Shown here piece after piece: positions 52,528-63,290 of a stretch of DNA of 64,000 nt. Where the stretch lies: NCBI RefSeq assembly GCF_003415655.1, contig NZ_QRHC01000009.1:1-64000 (forward strand). Reading direction: 5' to 3'. The number at the start of each line of letters is the position of its first letter. Position 1 is the first letter of the stretch. Source of the stretch: Vibrio maerlii. Lineage in GTDB: Bacteria > Pseudomonadota > Gammaproteobacteria > Enterobacterales > Vibrionaceae. The position numbers were made by a program, and so were the translations under genes. The notes under the pieces were generated by a model. It made no database searches, was not told the origin of the DNA, and saw only the letters and a program-made list of their open reading frames with translations.

Positions 52528-54301
52528 CTAGATTGCCCTCATCATTGGTTTGTTGCGAAGAGCTGAGCATATCTGCAAAGAGACCCTGCTGTTTGCTCAA
52601 TGCTGCAAAATCACCTTGTTGGACAATTTTACCTTTCTCTAATACAAGTATTTGAGCCGTGTCTTTGAGTGGGGCAAGTTGGTGTGTCACCATTAGTGTA
52701 GTTTTACCCATGGTTTCTTTATCAAGGCTGCTCATGACTAGCTGCTCACTTTTTGCATCTAAGCTCGCTGTTGGCTCATCCAATAACCAGAAGCTGCCAC
52801 CGTGCAACATAGCGCGAGCTACAGCAAGACGTTGCGCTTGTCCAACTGATAAGCCACCAGAGCGATCACTAATTGGGTAGTTCAAACCATGTTTAGTAAC
52901 AAACTTTGCAGAGTATGAGTTCATGACGGCTTGATTAACCGCTTGCTCAGACAGCGACGATTTACCAAGTGTTAGGTTATCTAAGATAGAACCGTGTAAA
53001 AGTAACGGGTTTTGTCCAACCCAGTTAATCTGTTTACGCCACTCGTCAGTATTTAATGTGTTCAGTTCAATACCATTCACTTTCAGTGAGCCAGAGTAGG
53101 GAAGGAAGCCCAATATCGCATTGATTAAACTGGTTTTACCCGCACCACTTGGTCCAACAAGTGCTGTACTTTTGCCATCACTCAAATCAAAGCTAATCGG
53201 ACCAACCAATATTGCGCCATCAGGGCTTTTTACAACTAAATCTGAAGCCGAGATTGAAATGGTGTTTTGCTTTGGTAATGACGTTGAACCAGATTGAGTC
53301 AGATCGATATCGGTCTCTAAGAACTCAACGATGCTTTCTGCTGCACCTACTGCTTGTGCTTTAGCATGATAGAAAGTGCCAAGATCACGAAGAGGTTGAT
53401 AAAACTCTGGTGCCAAAATCAGAATGAACAAGCCAGCGAACAAGGTAACACCAACACCATAGTGGCCGAAGTTAAGTTCACCGATGTAGCTAAAGCCGAA
53501 ATATACCGCCGTGATAGCGATGGACAAAGATGTAAAGAACTCAAGTACAGCCGAAGATAGGAATGCGACTCTAAGTACATCCATAGTACGAGTTCGGAAT
53601 ACCTCCGATGCACCCTTTAAGATCTCCGTTTCTTCATCAGCACGGTTAAACAGACGGATCGTTGTCATCGACTGTAAGCGGTCATAGAAATGACCAGAAA
53701 GGCGTTGCAGTGCCTTGAAGTTTTTACGGTTAGCGTCCGCAGCTTTCATTCCCACCAATGCCATAAACAGTGGAACTAACGGTGCGGTCAGCAAGAATAT
53801 TAGACCCGCTGCCCAGTTGATAGGGAAAACAACAACAAGAATGATGAATGGGACAAGTACAGATAGCGACATTTGCGGTAGGTAACGAGCAAAGAAATCC
53901 TGCATGTCTTCGACTTGCTCTAAAAGAAGCGTTGCCCATGTCCCGGCAGGTTTGCCTTTGATATGCGCAGGTCCTAATTCTCTTAATTTATCGAGGATCA
54001 ACTGTCTAATATAGGTTCTTATCTGCTCACCACAACGGTATCCAGCAATCTCGCGACCCCAGTTACACAGTGCGCGTCCTACAACCGAGAAGCCTAGTCC
54101 AACGAATTGCCAAATGAGCTCATTTTTGTCGACTTTTTCAATGATAAGTTGGTGCAGAATATCGGCGAGCAAAGCTGCCTGTACGAGCAGAAATACGCTT
54201 GATAAGACACCAAGGCTCACGGCAACCATTAACCAGCGTTTAGCCAGTTTACTCTGCTGCTTTAGCCACTTATTCAAGCTTCTCTGTTTCTTTTTATCCA
54301 T
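52520..54301 (-). CDS. cydD: Thiol exporter ABC subunit CydD
   Basis: A 593-residue ABC half-transporter. The N-terminus (KKKQRSLNKWLKQQSKLAKRWL) and long conserved stretches (GKPAGTWATLLLEQVEDMQDFFARYLPQ; EVLR-like VLRVAFLSSAVLEFFTSLSIAI) are typical of CydD. ATPase motifs: GPSGAGKTS (Walker A), LSVGQAQRLAVARAM, FWLLDEPTASLD and VTHQL. Here the signature reads LSVGQ in place of LSGGQ, which is usual for CydD. It forms a heterodimer with CydC, encoded directly downstream. Confidence 0.95.
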   Translation of the reverse strand: MDKKKQRSLNKWLKQQSKLAKRWLMVAVSLGVLSSVFLLVQAALLADILHQLIIEKVDKNELIWQFVGLGFSVVGRALCNWGREIAGYRCGEQIRTYIRQLILDKLRELGPAHIKGKPAGTWATLLLEQVEDMQDFFARYLPQMSLSVLVPFIILVVVFPINWAAGLIFLLTAPLVPLFMALVGMKAADANRKNFKALQRLSGHFYDRLQSMTTIRLFNRADEETEILKGASEVFRTRTMDVLRVAFLSSAVLEFFTSLSIAITAVYFGFSYIGELNFGHYGVGVTLFAGLFILILAPEFYQPLRDLGTFYHAKAQAVGAAESIVEFLETDIDLTQSGSTSLPKQNTISISASDLVVKSPDGAILVGPISFDLSDGKSTALVGPSGAGKTSLINAILGFLPYSGSLKVNGIELNTLNTDEWRKQINWVGQNPLLLHGSILDNLTLGKSSLSEQAVNQAVMNSYSAKFVTKHGLNYPISDRSGGLSVGQAQRLAVARAMLHGGSFWLLDEPTASLDAKSEQLVMSSLDKETMGKTTLMVTHQLAPLKDTAQILVLEKGKIVQQGDFAALSKQQGLFADMLSSSQQTNDEGNLDA

Positions 54302-54351
54302 TTAAACAAATGATAATTATTGGCGATTGGGGCGGGCATTATACAAAATAA

Positions 54352-54376
54352 AACCCAGTGGATATACCACTGGGTT
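54352..54376 (-). terminator. Terminator after trxB
   Basis: The arms aacccagtgg (54352-54361) and ccactgggtt (54367-54376) pair perfectly. On the minus strand the stem is followed by TTATTTTGT. It suggests trxB and cydDC are separate or partly separate transcripts. Confidence 0.85.
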
Positions 54377-54445
54377 ATAGGGTTTTCTATATAAATTAGT
54401 TTACTAAAAAGCACTTAGAGTGAATGCAGTGCTTTTGAAAGCAAA

Positions 54446-55402
<957 letters not shown>

Positions 55403-55778
55403 TTACAGCTCCAAAATCTAATCATATATAACGGTCTGATTGTAAAGATGTTATGGAGGCAAAAAAAGCATATTCAAGGGTATAAATGTAATTAATCGTT
55501 ATAGTTTAGAACGGATTCATGTAGCCGTAAGACTATGAAATAACAGAGCTCTACGTTCTGGTCTAGTGAAGTATTCTAGTTTAGATTGACTAGCTTTCTT
55601 TGTATTAGTGCATATGACTGCTTAAGTGATGCCTTGTTGGTGTTAAGTGTTGAATTGTAATTTAATGTGGATTTATGTGCTCTAAAAAGTTGAATTGGCG
55701 ATATATGTGATATTTAATAAATGTAAAGATATTGTTAATTAGAATAATAATTATATTGAACTAGAAAGGAAATCAGCC
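55403..55778. other. AT-rich intergenic region, trxB / oxygenase
   Basis: A 376-base divergent spacer, strongly AT-rich in its right half (about 55650-55760). It must hold the trxB promoter and that of the oxygenase pair. I see no small open frame with a start signal, no clear dyad, and no known riboswitch motif. The AT-rich right half could be an H-NS target; this is a guess from composition. Confidence 0.5.
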
Positions 55779-56435
55779 ATGTTACACCATCACGGAAATA
55801 CTCTACATCTGACAAGTCTGGATCCGCACTCCACTGAAGAGCTAGCGAGATCTTTCTACCAACTGCCTCGTACGGAGCACGCAGACGGAAAATACCGTTT
55901 ACGACGTTACTCCGTGATTCAATTTTCTGATGGTAAAGTGATTGAAACTGAGAAGCACGAATTTGTACAAACTGAAGATATCAACCACTTTCAAGGCGAT
56001 GTTGTTCGTCAGTTTGAGCCTTTACTGCCAACGACATTGAAAAGTGAGGGTTTAAGAGAGATGTGCTCGCTGTTTGTTGATGAGAATCATCTTCCAAATG
56101 GTCAGGAAATTGAAATTCACCAAATTAGAATTTCAGCGATCTATGATGAAACTCAAGTAGCACCGGAAGGAGTTCATCAAGATGGGTTTGACCATATCGC
56201 CCTTATCGGTATCGATCGCCATAATATTGTTGGCGGTGAAATAATGCTCTACAACGACAATCATGAAGCACCTTTCTTCAGAAAAGTATTAGAGAACGGT
56301 GAAGTAGCGATTCTTGATGATAGTAAGCTCTGGCATAACGCTCAGCCTATTCGAACTATTGAACATGGTGAAGAAGGGCACATGGACGTTTTCGTTCTCA
56401 CAGCAAAAGGAGCGAAGAATGCACTTCACTCCTGA
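55779..56435 (+). CDS. 2-oxoglutarate/Fe(II) dioxygenase family protein
   Basis: A 218-residue protein of the 2OG-Fe dioxygenase family that includes free amino-acid hydroxylases such as the Bacillus thuringiensis isoleucine dioxygenase. The iron triad is visible as His133 and Asp135 in GVHQDGFDH and His186 in LWHNAQPI, with Arg192 six residues later as likely 2OG binder. The ribosome site is aaagga. The last 17 bases overlap the next gene, a PLP enzyme, so the two are coupled and probably act in one pathway. The substrate is unknown; a free amino acid is the best guess. Confidence 0.83.
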   Translation: MLHHHGNTLHLTSLDPHSTEELARSFYQLPRTEHADGKYRLRRYSVIQFSDGKVIETEKHEFVQTEDINHFQGDVVRQFEPLLPTTLKSEGLREMCSLFVDENHLPNGQEIEIHQIRISAIYDETQVAPEGVHQDGFDHIALIGIDRHNIVGGEIMLYNDNHEAPFFRKVLENGEVAILDDSKLWHNAQPIRTIEHGEEGHMDVFVLTAKGAKNALHS

Positions 56436-57648
56436 TTTAGCGCGTATTCAATTCGCAGCATTTGAGCCACAGAATGGAATTAAACCATCATTTTTGGATG
56501 GGCCTGGTGGTTCACAAGTGCCAGTGCGTGTCGTTGAAAAAATGGGACATTATTTGTCTCATTACAATTCAAACCTTGGTGGCCACTTTTACTCATCGAT
56601 GGTTACTACAGAACTAATGACGAAAGCAAGAACCTATGCACAAAACCTTTTGAATGCAGAGTCTTCGGATCAAATTGTATTTGGCCCAAATATGACGTCC
56701 TTGACGTTTAGCTTGAGCCGGGCAATCAGCCGTGATTGGGTTGAAGGCGATGAGGTTGTGGTGACGGCACTTGATCACTACTCTAATGTCTCTAGTTGGC
56801 AACAAGCCGCAGAAGACCGTGGAGCAATTGTGCATCAGGCTCGAGTGGACGAAGAAGATTGCGGACTCGACTTCGACCACCTGGAACAGTTGGTCAACGA
56901 GAAAACAAAGCTGATTGCAGTCACAGCGGCATCGAATACAACTGGAAGTTTAGTTGATATTTCAAAAGTCGTTGAGCTTGCCAAACGCCATAATGCCTTG
57001 GTGTATGTGGATGCGGTTCACTTTGCACCACATCACCTTGTCGACGTCCAGGCGTGGGAAGTCGATTTTCTTGCTTGTTCAGCGTACAAGTTCTTTGGCC
57101 CTCATTTAGGCATGGCTTATGTTCACCCTAAACATTTGCACACTCTTAAACCATACAAAGTAGAACCTGCAACCAACGATGGGCCTGGTCGCTTTGAAAC
57201 AGGCACGCAAAGTTTTGAAGCCTTGTCAGGTTTTATTGAAGCAGTAGAGTATCTAGCTCAATGGGGAGGCAAAGAGTCACCGATTAGAGCTCGCCTTGAG
57301 CAGAGTTTTAAACAGTACGAAGCTCATGAAGCGGCTTTATGTCGTCATTTCTTGCAGCGTATTGAGGAGATTCGAGGCGTAAAAGTTTATGGTCGAGGGT
57401 TGGAAAACGTCGCAACTCGAACCCCGACTTTTGCTTTAAGGTTTGATGGTACGGCTCCAGAAACCGTTGCTAAGCGCTTAGGAGAAAAGGGGATTTGTGT
57501 CTGGAATGGGCACTTCTACGCACTGGGTTTGATTAAGCAGTTAGGCTTGCTCGAGAGTGGTGGGGTTGTGCGAGTTGGTTTCATGCACTACAACACGCTT
57601 GAAGAGATTGATGACTTGATTGAACAGCTTAAAATTATAGTCAATTAG
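56419..57648 (+). CDS. Cysteine desulfurase-like PLP enzyme (VC1184 family)
   Basis: A 409-residue class V aminotransferase-fold protein of the VC1184-type cysteine desulfurase-like family. The PLP lysine is Lys224 in CSAYKFFGPHLG, cofactor ring contacts are in YVDAVHFAPHH, and NMTSLTFSLSRA holds the phosphate region. The start at 56419 has aaaggag upstream; the longer frame back to 56314 lies inside the oxygenase gene. Real desulfurase activity is not proven for this family, and no Fe-S assembly genes are nearby. It overlaps the oxygenase by 17 bases. Confidence 0.87.
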   Translation: MHFTPDLARIQFAAFEPQNGIKPSFLDGPGGSQVPVRVVEKMGHYLSHYNSNLGGHFYSSMVTTELMTKARTYAQNLLNAESSDQIVFGPNMTSLTFSLSRAISRDWVEGDEVVVTALDHYSNVSSWQQAAEDRGAIVHQARVDEEDCGLDFDHLEQLVNEKTKLIAVTAASNTTGSLVDISKVVELAKRHNALVYVDAVHFAPHHLVDVQAWEVDFLACSAYKFFGPHLGMAYVHPKHLHTLKPYKVEPATNDGPGRFETGTQSFEALSGFIEAVEYLAQWGGKESPIRARLEQSFKQYEAHEAALCRHFLQRIEEIRGVKVYGRGLENVATRTPTFALRFDGTAPETVAKRLGEKGICVWNGHFYALGLIKQLGLLESGGVVRVGFMHYNTLEEIDDLIEQLKIIVN

Positions 57649-57669
57649 CCTGTTTGTTTAATATGAAAA

Positions 57670-57700
57670 AGGCCGCCTCTAGCATGTATAGAGGCGGCCT
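57670..57700. terminator. Bidirectional terminator, PLP enzyme / DUF2797 gene
   Basis: The 11-base arms aggccgcctct (57670-57680) and agaggcggcct (57690-57700) pair perfectly with a 9-base loop. TTAT follows on the plus strand and TTTTTC on the minus strand. Confidence 0.9.
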
Positions 57701-57760
57701 TTATATGAGTGCATATGAATGCGGTTATATCGGACTTACTATAATCGGACGATGAGATAA

Positions 57761-58588
57761 CTACTCAGCGTGCATCTCGACTTCATACGAACCAAATTTT
57801 CTGATGTTAATGACACCGGTATCAAATATCAGGTATTGACCTTTTATTCCTTGTAAAACGCCCGCCACTTCAGCATTTTTATCAAAGTTATGAGAAACAA
57901 TTTTTGTTGGGTGCTGTTCAACAGGATATGCCAAGCTAACAATGTCGTTGGTAAGCACTTCTACTGAATCTTCGCCAAATTGTGCTCGAATGTTTGCGAT
58001 GTGCTCTTCAACGAGTGGGTACAACTCATCCCAACGTTGTTGAAGTTCGATAGGGGCACCATCACCTTTCAACAGCGTACGCCAGTTAGTTTTGTCAGCA
58101 ATGTGCTTAGCAATCTCTACTTCGATGAGCCCAGAGATCTGTCTGGTTTTTACTTTTAGGACTGGCAGGCCTTGAGTCGCGCCTTGATCGATCCAACGGG
58201 TAGGGATTTGTGTATGACGTGTAATCCCTACCTTTAAACTTGATGTGTTTGATAGATAAACGAAGTGATCAACCATACAGTTTTCTTCACCCCATTGTGG
58301 CTCACGACAGGTACCCGCATCATAGTGGCATGTCTCTGGTTTCATGATGCACATGTCGCAACTTGCAAGTTTTTTCATGCAAACAAAACAGTGGCCTTGA
58401 GAGTAGCTCTTCTTGGTTTTCTTGCCGCAAGAACAGCAATAAATATTCCCGGTGTGCTTTAAGGTAAAAGATTTACCAAGGTATGGGTTTAGGTCAACCA
58501 ACTCTTCTCCAACCGGAAGTTGGTATTGAATCGGTTCAACAAGACTAGCACGCATTTTTTTTAGCGTGCCGGTAGCGATTAAAGTCAT
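57761..58588 (-). CDS. DUF2797 protein with Cys-rich zinc-binding region
   Basis: A 275-residue protein of the DUF2797 family. The N-terminal half has a Cys-rich segment (YCCSCGKKTKKSYSQGHCFVCMKKLASCDMCIMKPETCHYD, about 50-92) likely to bind zinc. It is followed by HFVYLSNTSSLKVGITRHTQIPTRWIDQGA, which resembles a GIY-YIG nuclease fold without obvious full catalytic residues. The C-terminal part is mixed alpha/beta. Function not known. It is a single gene converging on the PLP enzyme. Confidence 0.8.
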   Translation of the reverse strand: MTLIATGTLKKMRASLVEPIQYQLPVGEELVDLNPYLGKSFTLKHTGNIYCCSCGKKTKKSYSQGHCFVCMKKLASCDMCIMKPETCHYDAGTCREPQWGEENCMVDHFVYLSNTSSLKVGITRHTQIPTRWIDQGATQGLPVLKVKTRQISGLIEVEIAKHIADKTNWRTLLKGDGAPIELQQRWDELYPLVEEHIANIRAQFGEDSVEVLTNDIVSLAYPVEQHPTKIVSHNFDKNAEVAGVLQGIKGQYLIFDTGVINIRKFGSYEVEMHAE

Positions 58589-58789
58589 GACATTACTCTG
58601 TAATTATAGTGTTTTCTGAGATTCTAACAGAGACACCAGCAAACTCACGCTCAATTGGCGAGAATCTTTAGGCTAATAGTGTTGGTTGACTCCGAAGTGA
58701 ATAGAATGTTAATTGATTTATTTCACTCTTTATAATATAAAAACAAACTAATTAGACGCTCATACTGTAACAAGGCTTGGCTCCACACT

Positions 58790-60118
58790 GTGAAATGGAT
58801 TTATAACTCAGTACTGATATTAGCAGCAGCAACTTTGTTGGTTGTTGCGCTTTACCTCGAGGTAGGGGATGAGAAAGTATTGAGAATAGGAAGTGAGAAG
58901 TTCACATTCTTGAAAACAAATGATCAATTAGAGGGCGGCACCAGTACCTCTGAATTGCTACTAGAGGGTGGCAGCAAACATCTCGCTTGTGAGTTGAACA
59001 AGAGTCACTATCGCTGGCCTTACTGTGGTATTTCGATTCGTTTATCTGATGATGTCACGCAGGGTCTGGATCTCTCGACATTTCACACTTTACGCATTCG
59101 TATGGCCTATGAAACACCGGAGGGGGAGCCTTTGAGACAGGTTCGCCTATATCTGAGAAACTTTAATCCCGCATATTCCAGCGTTGAAGATGATTACACA
59201 CACAAGTACAACGGTATTCAGTTTGCGCCTGGAGAGCACAATGGGCGTATCGATATTCCATTAAAAAACCTTCAGGTCATGACTTGGTGGTTAGCCGATA
59301 ACAAGATTCCTATTGAACATGCGGGACCAGAGTTTTCAAACGTTAATCGAATTGAGATAGCGACGGGCTCAGGCGCTCAAGTCGGTATCCATGATCTTCA
59401 CTTTTATTCCATTGAGCTTGTCGGTGAATATGTTAAAGCCGAAGACCTATTTTTATGTCTATTGATTGTCTGGATTGTCGTCGGTGCTGTTATCTCTTTA
59501 CTTGAGATCGATAAGGGAAGACAGAAGGTTGCAGAGATCCAAGCCCGTGAGCAGCATTTAGCGGATCTTAATAATTCACTTCAAATTGAGAAGGAACAAT
59601 TCGCTGAGCAAGCGCACCGAGATGCACTGACTGGCGCAATGAATCGCTATGGTGTGAATGGTTGGCTAAGAGAGCAATCGAACGCGGTGCGTTGGGGTGG
59701 CACTTCATTATCGGTTCTTTATTTAGATATTGATTTCTTCAAAGCCATTAACGACACCTACGGCCACAAAGTCGGGGACGATATTTTGAGGGAGTTTGTT
59801 ATGGTGGTTCGCAGCTCGACTGATTGTATGGATCGCATCGTTCGATGGGGTGGTGAGGAGTTCATCTTGTTCTCTCCTGAAACAAACTTATGCGATGCTC
59901 AGAAAAAAGCAGAGCGTATTCGTCAGAAGGTAGAATCTCATCAATGGGTACATGGACGTGCAATGACGTGCTGTATAGGGGTAGCACAGATGGGAGACGA
60001 GCGAACATCAGAGACATTAGCTCGAGCAGATGAAGCCTTATATAAAGCGAAAGCAAACGGACGAAACCGCGTAGAAACAAACTATGGACTGGTTAAGCGC
60101 GAAGACCTTGCTTCATAA
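58790..60118 (+). CDS. Membrane-bound diguanylate cyclase with periplasmic beta-sandwich domain
   Basis: A 442-residue protein starting with GTG at 58790 (MKWIYNSVLI); no ATG or strong ribosome site is available nearby. After one membrane helix comes a periplasmic domain (about 25-215) with strand-rich segments (FHTLRIRMAYET; RQVRLYLRNFN; NGRIDIPLKNLQVMTWW) that recall a carbohydrate-binding jelly roll. A second helix (DLFLCLLIVWIVVGAVISLL) leads to a short coiled coil and a GGDEF domain with intact RWGGEEF. The RxxD inhibitory site is not conserved (the Arg position is Asp). Confidence 0.85.
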   Translation: MKWIYNSVLILAAATLLVVALYLEVGDEKVLRIGSEKFTFLKTNDQLEGGTSTSELLLEGGSKHLACELNKSHYRWPYCGISIRLSDDVTQGLDLSTFHTLRIRMAYETPEGEPLRQVRLYLRNFNPAYSSVEDDYTHKYNGIQFAPGEHNGRIDIPLKNLQVMTWWLADNKIPIEHAGPEFSNVNRIEIATGSGAQVGIHDLHFYSIELVGEYVKAEDLFLCLLIVWIVVGAVISLLEIDKGRQKVAEIQAREQHLADLNNSLQIEKEQFAEQAHRDALTGAMNRYGVNGWLREQSNAVRWGGTSLSVLYLDIDFFKAINDTYGHKVGDDILREFVMVVRSSTDCMDRIVRWGGEEFILFSPETNLCDAQKKAERIRQKVESHQWVHGRAMTCCIGVAQMGDERTSETLARADEALYKAKANGRNRVETNYGLVKREDLAS

Positions 60119-60213
60119 ATCCCGTGATTCATAAAAACAGTGATTCATCAAAACCATGCTTAATGAAAATAGAGCTTTGGTCTGCGTATTTTCATTTGAG
60201 CTGTAGTTTGTCA

Positions 60214-60954
60214 CTACGGATTTTCTTGATCGGTTAACTGTTCTGTTACTGGCTCAACATCTAACTCACTATCAGCGCTTTCTACTCTTTTTATAATTGG
60301 CTCTTTCGGGCCTAAAAACTTAGGTTGAGTATGAGTGATGAACAAGTCGATAAAGGCTTTTGTGCGAGCAAAAACTTCACGCATCCTAACTGAGTAGCCC
60401 TGCTTTGAAATAGGGCCAGAGACCGCCAGACAGTTTGCTTTGATATCTAATTGGTTAGCGATGAATAGAGCTCGTTCGCAATGAAATTGCTGAGTGACAA
60501 TCAAAAAGTCATCGGTATCAAAAATGGCTTTGGCTCGAACAACTGAATCTAAGGTTCTAAATCCGGCATAATCGAGATAAATGGATTGTTCAGGAATACC
60601 GGCTTTGAGTAGGTCGCGTTTCATTGTCCACGGCTCGTTGTAAGAGCGATGAGCATTATCACCACTTAATAAAAAGTTATCGGTTTTCCCTTGGTCGTAC
60701 AGCTCAATAGCGGCGTCAATACGGTGGCTATAGTACTCATTAAGTGTGCGTCCAAGATACTTACTTGTGCCGAGAACGACGGCCACTTCGTAATTAGGAA
60801 CTTGTTCGATATCCTTGTATATCTGTTCTTTTGCCTGCCAACTTACCCAGCGGTCAATTGCCACGACGCTAAGTGCAACTGAAAGCGCACCCGATATTCC
60901 AAGCTTGATAGCCAGCTTGAGATACTTGAGGTTAAGGAAAGATCGCCACTTCAC
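60214..60954 (-). CDS. sanA: SanA/YdcF-family (DUF218) inner-membrane protein
   Basis: A 246-residue protein starting with GTG at 60954, two bases after the stop of the DUF3392 gene, so the two are coupled. The longer frame lies within that gene. One N-terminal membrane helix (LAIKLGISGALSVALSVVAI) precedes the DUF218 domain: VAVVLGTSKYL, RIDAAIELYDQGK, FLLSGDN, YLDYAGFRTLDSVVRAKAIF and FLIVTQQFHCERALFIA. It matches SanA, which affects envelope permeability to vancomycin; its reaction is not known. A charged tail (EPIIKRVESADSELDVEPV) is extra. Confidence 0.85.
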   Translation of the reverse strand: MKWRSFLNLKYLKLAIKLGISGALSVALSVVAIDRWVSWQAKEQIYKDIEQVPNYEVAVVLGTSKYLGRTLNEYYSHRIDAAIELYDQGKTDNFLLSGDNAHRSYNEPWTMKRDLLKAGIPEQSIYLDYAGFRTLDSVVRAKAIFDTDDFLIVTQQFHCERALFIANQLDIKANCLAVSGPISKQGYSVRMREVFARTKAFIDLFITHTQPKFLGPKEPIIKRVESADSELDVEPVTEQLTDQENP

Positions 60955-60956
60955 AA

Positions 60957-61280
60957 TTACATTTGCCTGTTTCTTTGAGCCCACATACCAATTGCGATGA
61001 ACCCGATAGTCAATAAGCTGACCATTACTCCTGGTGATAAAGATGAAAGTTGTGTACGGAGCAGTGGGGTGCATTTGATGATGATAAGTCCGTAGCCGAA
61101 GGCATTAAGACCAATAAAACACAGGGTTCTTACGATGAAGTGTTGATTCCTGATCGCTCGGCGTAATAGTGTGTTGATGTCGCCGCCCAAGATGACGAGC
61201 GAACATGCGACAAGCGCAGTCGAGATTTCAGTAAGGTAGGGATAGATAGCTCTACCCAATGGATCTAGGATTTCAAACAT
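60957..61280 (-). CDS. DUF3392 inner-membrane protein
   Basis: A 107-residue membrane protein with three predicted helices (ISTALVACSLVILGGDINTLL; VRTLCFIGLNAFGYGLIII; GVMVSLLTIGFIAIGMWAQ). It matches the small DUF3392 family of Vibrio and relatives, of unknown function. It is the first gene of a two-gene unit with sanA, whose GTG start lies 2 bases after its stop. Confidence 0.82.
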   Translation of the reverse strand: MFEILDPLGRAIYPYLTEISTALVACSLVILGGDINTLLRRAIRNQHFIVRTLCFIGLNAFGYGLIIIKCTPLLRTQLSSLSPGVMVSLLTIGFIAIGMWAQRNRQM

Positions 61281-61331
61281 TCAATAGGGGTCTAACATTC
61301 AGAATGTTCTTGATAGTAATGCGAAAAAACA

Positions 61332-61358
61332 AAAGCTCCCAGTTTTTTTGGGAGCTTT
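61332..61358 (-). terminator. Terminator after maeA
   Basis: The arms aaagctccc (61332-61340) and gggagcttt (61350-61358) pair perfectly. On the minus strand the stem is followed by TGTTTTTTCGC. It separates maeA from the DUF3392-sanA unit. Confidence 0.88.
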
Positions 61359-61382
61359 GTGATTATTTTATTATTTTTCTGA

Positions 61383-63077
61383 CTAGAACGCTGTGCGTTT
61401 GTATCGACGGTACACTGGTTGCCAGAAGTGTTGGTCGATCGCTTGTTCAAGTGCTTCGTCAGTGATCTCTAATGCTACGCCTTGTTCGATCGCTTTTTTC
61501 GCTACTGCGAATGCAATTTTTTTAGACACTAGGTGGATTTCTTCTAGTGGTGGAAGAAGTGCACCAGAGCCATTTTTCGCCATTGGAGAGCACTCTGATA
61601 GCGCACGGCTTGACTCCATTAGCATCTCATCAGTCACGCGAGAAGCAGAAACCGCCAATACACCCAAACCGATACCCGGGAAGATGTAGCTGTTGTTACA
61701 TTGAGCAATTGAGAATGACTCACCGTTGTGCACCACTGGTGCGAACGGGCTACCCGTAGCAACAAGCGCTTTTCCATCAGTCCAACGGATAATGTCGTTT
61801 GGTGTTGCTTCTACACGGCTTGTAGGGTTTGATAGTGGGAACACGATAGGGCGTTCACAATGCTGGTGCATCTCTTGAATGATCGCCTTGCTAAATAGAC
61901 CTGGCGCACCAGACACACCGATAAGAACGGTAGGTTTTGCGTTACGAACAACATCATGTAAGTCGAAGCCAGACTCTTCACTTTCGCTGGTCCAGTCTGC
62001 AATATTCGTGTTCTTTTGTACAAGGCGCTTCTGAAAGTCAAGAAGGTTCTGCATACCTTCTTGGAGTAGGCCCCAGCGATCAACCATATATACCTGCGAA
62101 CGAGCTTGTTCGTCAGAAATACCTTCAGATACCATTTGCGCGATGATTGCTTCCGCAATACCACAGCCTGCCGAACCCGCACCTAAGAATGTAATGCGCT
62201 GTTCAGACAGCTTGCTACCTGCTGCTTTACATGCCGCCATTAGTGAGCCAACGGTTACTGCTGCTGTACCTTGAATATCGTCGTTAAAACAACAAATACG
62301 ATCTTTATAACGGTTAAGCAACGGCATTGCATTCTTCTGCGCAAAATCTTCGAATTGAATCAGAGCATCAGGCCAACGGCGTTGTACGGCTTGGATGAAT
62401 TCTTCAACAAAAGCATCGTAATCTGCGCCAGTGATTCGAGGGTGGCGCCAGCCCATGTACATTGGGTCTGCAAGGCGTTGTGGGTTGTTGGTACCAACAT
62501 CAAGCACGATTGGTAGTGTGTAAGCAGGGCTGATACCACCACAAGCGGTATAAAGCGCAAGCTTACCAATAGGGATACCCATACCACCGATACCTTGGTC
62601 GCCCAAACCAAGAATACGTTCACCATCAGTCACAACGATTACTTTTACATTCTGGTTTGAAGCGTTGTTTAGAAGATCATCAATACGATCACGGTTCGGA
62701 TAAGAGATAAACAGGCCACGGCCACGGCGATAGATGTTTGAGAAGTTCTCACAAGCTGCACCTACCGTTGGTGTGTAAATGATAGGCATCATTTCGGAAA
62801 TGTGGTTTTGAACCAAGCGGTAGAACAAGGTTTCGTTGGTGTCCTGAATGTTACGTAGGTAGATGTGCTTGTCCATATCGCTTTCGAAACCACGGTATTG
62901 CTGATAAGCACGCTCAACTTGTTCCTGAATGGTTTCGGTATTCTCAGGCAATAGGCCTTCTAGATTAAACGAACTGCGTTCCTCTGCAGTAAAAGCACTT
63001 CCTTTGTTTAGTAATGGTGTACTTAGCAAAGGAGAGCCTGCATAAGAAATATAAAGTGGTCTTTTGTTGTTGTTCAT
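61383..63077 (-). CDS. maeA: NAD-dependent malic enzyme (oxaloacetate-decarboxylating)
   Basis: A 564-residue malic enzyme that converts malate to pyruvate and CO2. The N-terminal [23 protein letters not shown] is the malic signature, [23 protein letters not shown] and [16 protein letters not shown] hold catalytic and metal residues, and [15 protein letters not shown] is the NAD site. Length and the [14 protein letters not shown] segment fit the long NAD-type SfcA/MaeA enzymes. The start has aggtag upstream. Single gene. Confidence 0.95.
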   Translation of the reverse strand: MNNNKRPLYISYAGSPLLSTPLLNKGSAFTAEERSSFNLEGLLPENTETIQEQVERAYQQYRGFESDMDKHIYLRNIQDTNETLFYRLVQNHISEMMPIIYTPTVGAACENFSNIYRRGRGLFISYPNRDRIDDLLNNASNQNVKVIVVTDGERILGLGDQGIGGMGIPIGKLALYTACGGISPAYTLPIVLDVGTNNPQRLADPMYMGWRHPRITGADYDAFVEEFIQAVQRRWPDALIQFEDFAQKNAMPLLNRYKDRICCFNDDIQGTAAVTVGSLMAACKAAGSKLSEQRITFLGAGSAGCGIAEAIIAQMVSEGISDEQARSQVYMVDRWGLLQEGMQNLLDFQKRLVQKNTNIADWTSESEESGFDLHDVVRNAKPTVLIGVSGAPGLFSKAIIQEMHQHCERPIVFPLSNPTSRVEATPNDIIRWTDGKALVATGSPFAPVVHNGESFSIAQCNNSYIFPGIGLGVLAVSASRVTDEMLMESSRALSECSPMAKNGSGALLPPLEEIHLVSKKIAFAVAKKAIEQGVALEITDEALEQAIDQHFWQPVYRRYKRTAF

Positions 63078-63290
63078 TACTACCTACGAATGCGTTATTT
63101 GAGTACGGGATAATTGCAAGGAAAAATCCCGGCGATCATAGCGTTTTCGTTACCAAACTGTAAATAACCGCAAAGGACAATTTCGTTAAAATTATAGCTT
63201 AATCGCTAAATTTATAGCGCAGCTTCGCTGGTACTAATGAATCAGACTTTTATAATAGATTCACTCACTTAATTTACCGCCCTTGAATCA

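Noticed and set aside
54302..54325. Fur box upstream of cydD
   Set aside because: One half (TGATAAT) matches, but the other half has only about 3 of 7 positions, and there is no functional reason in this context.
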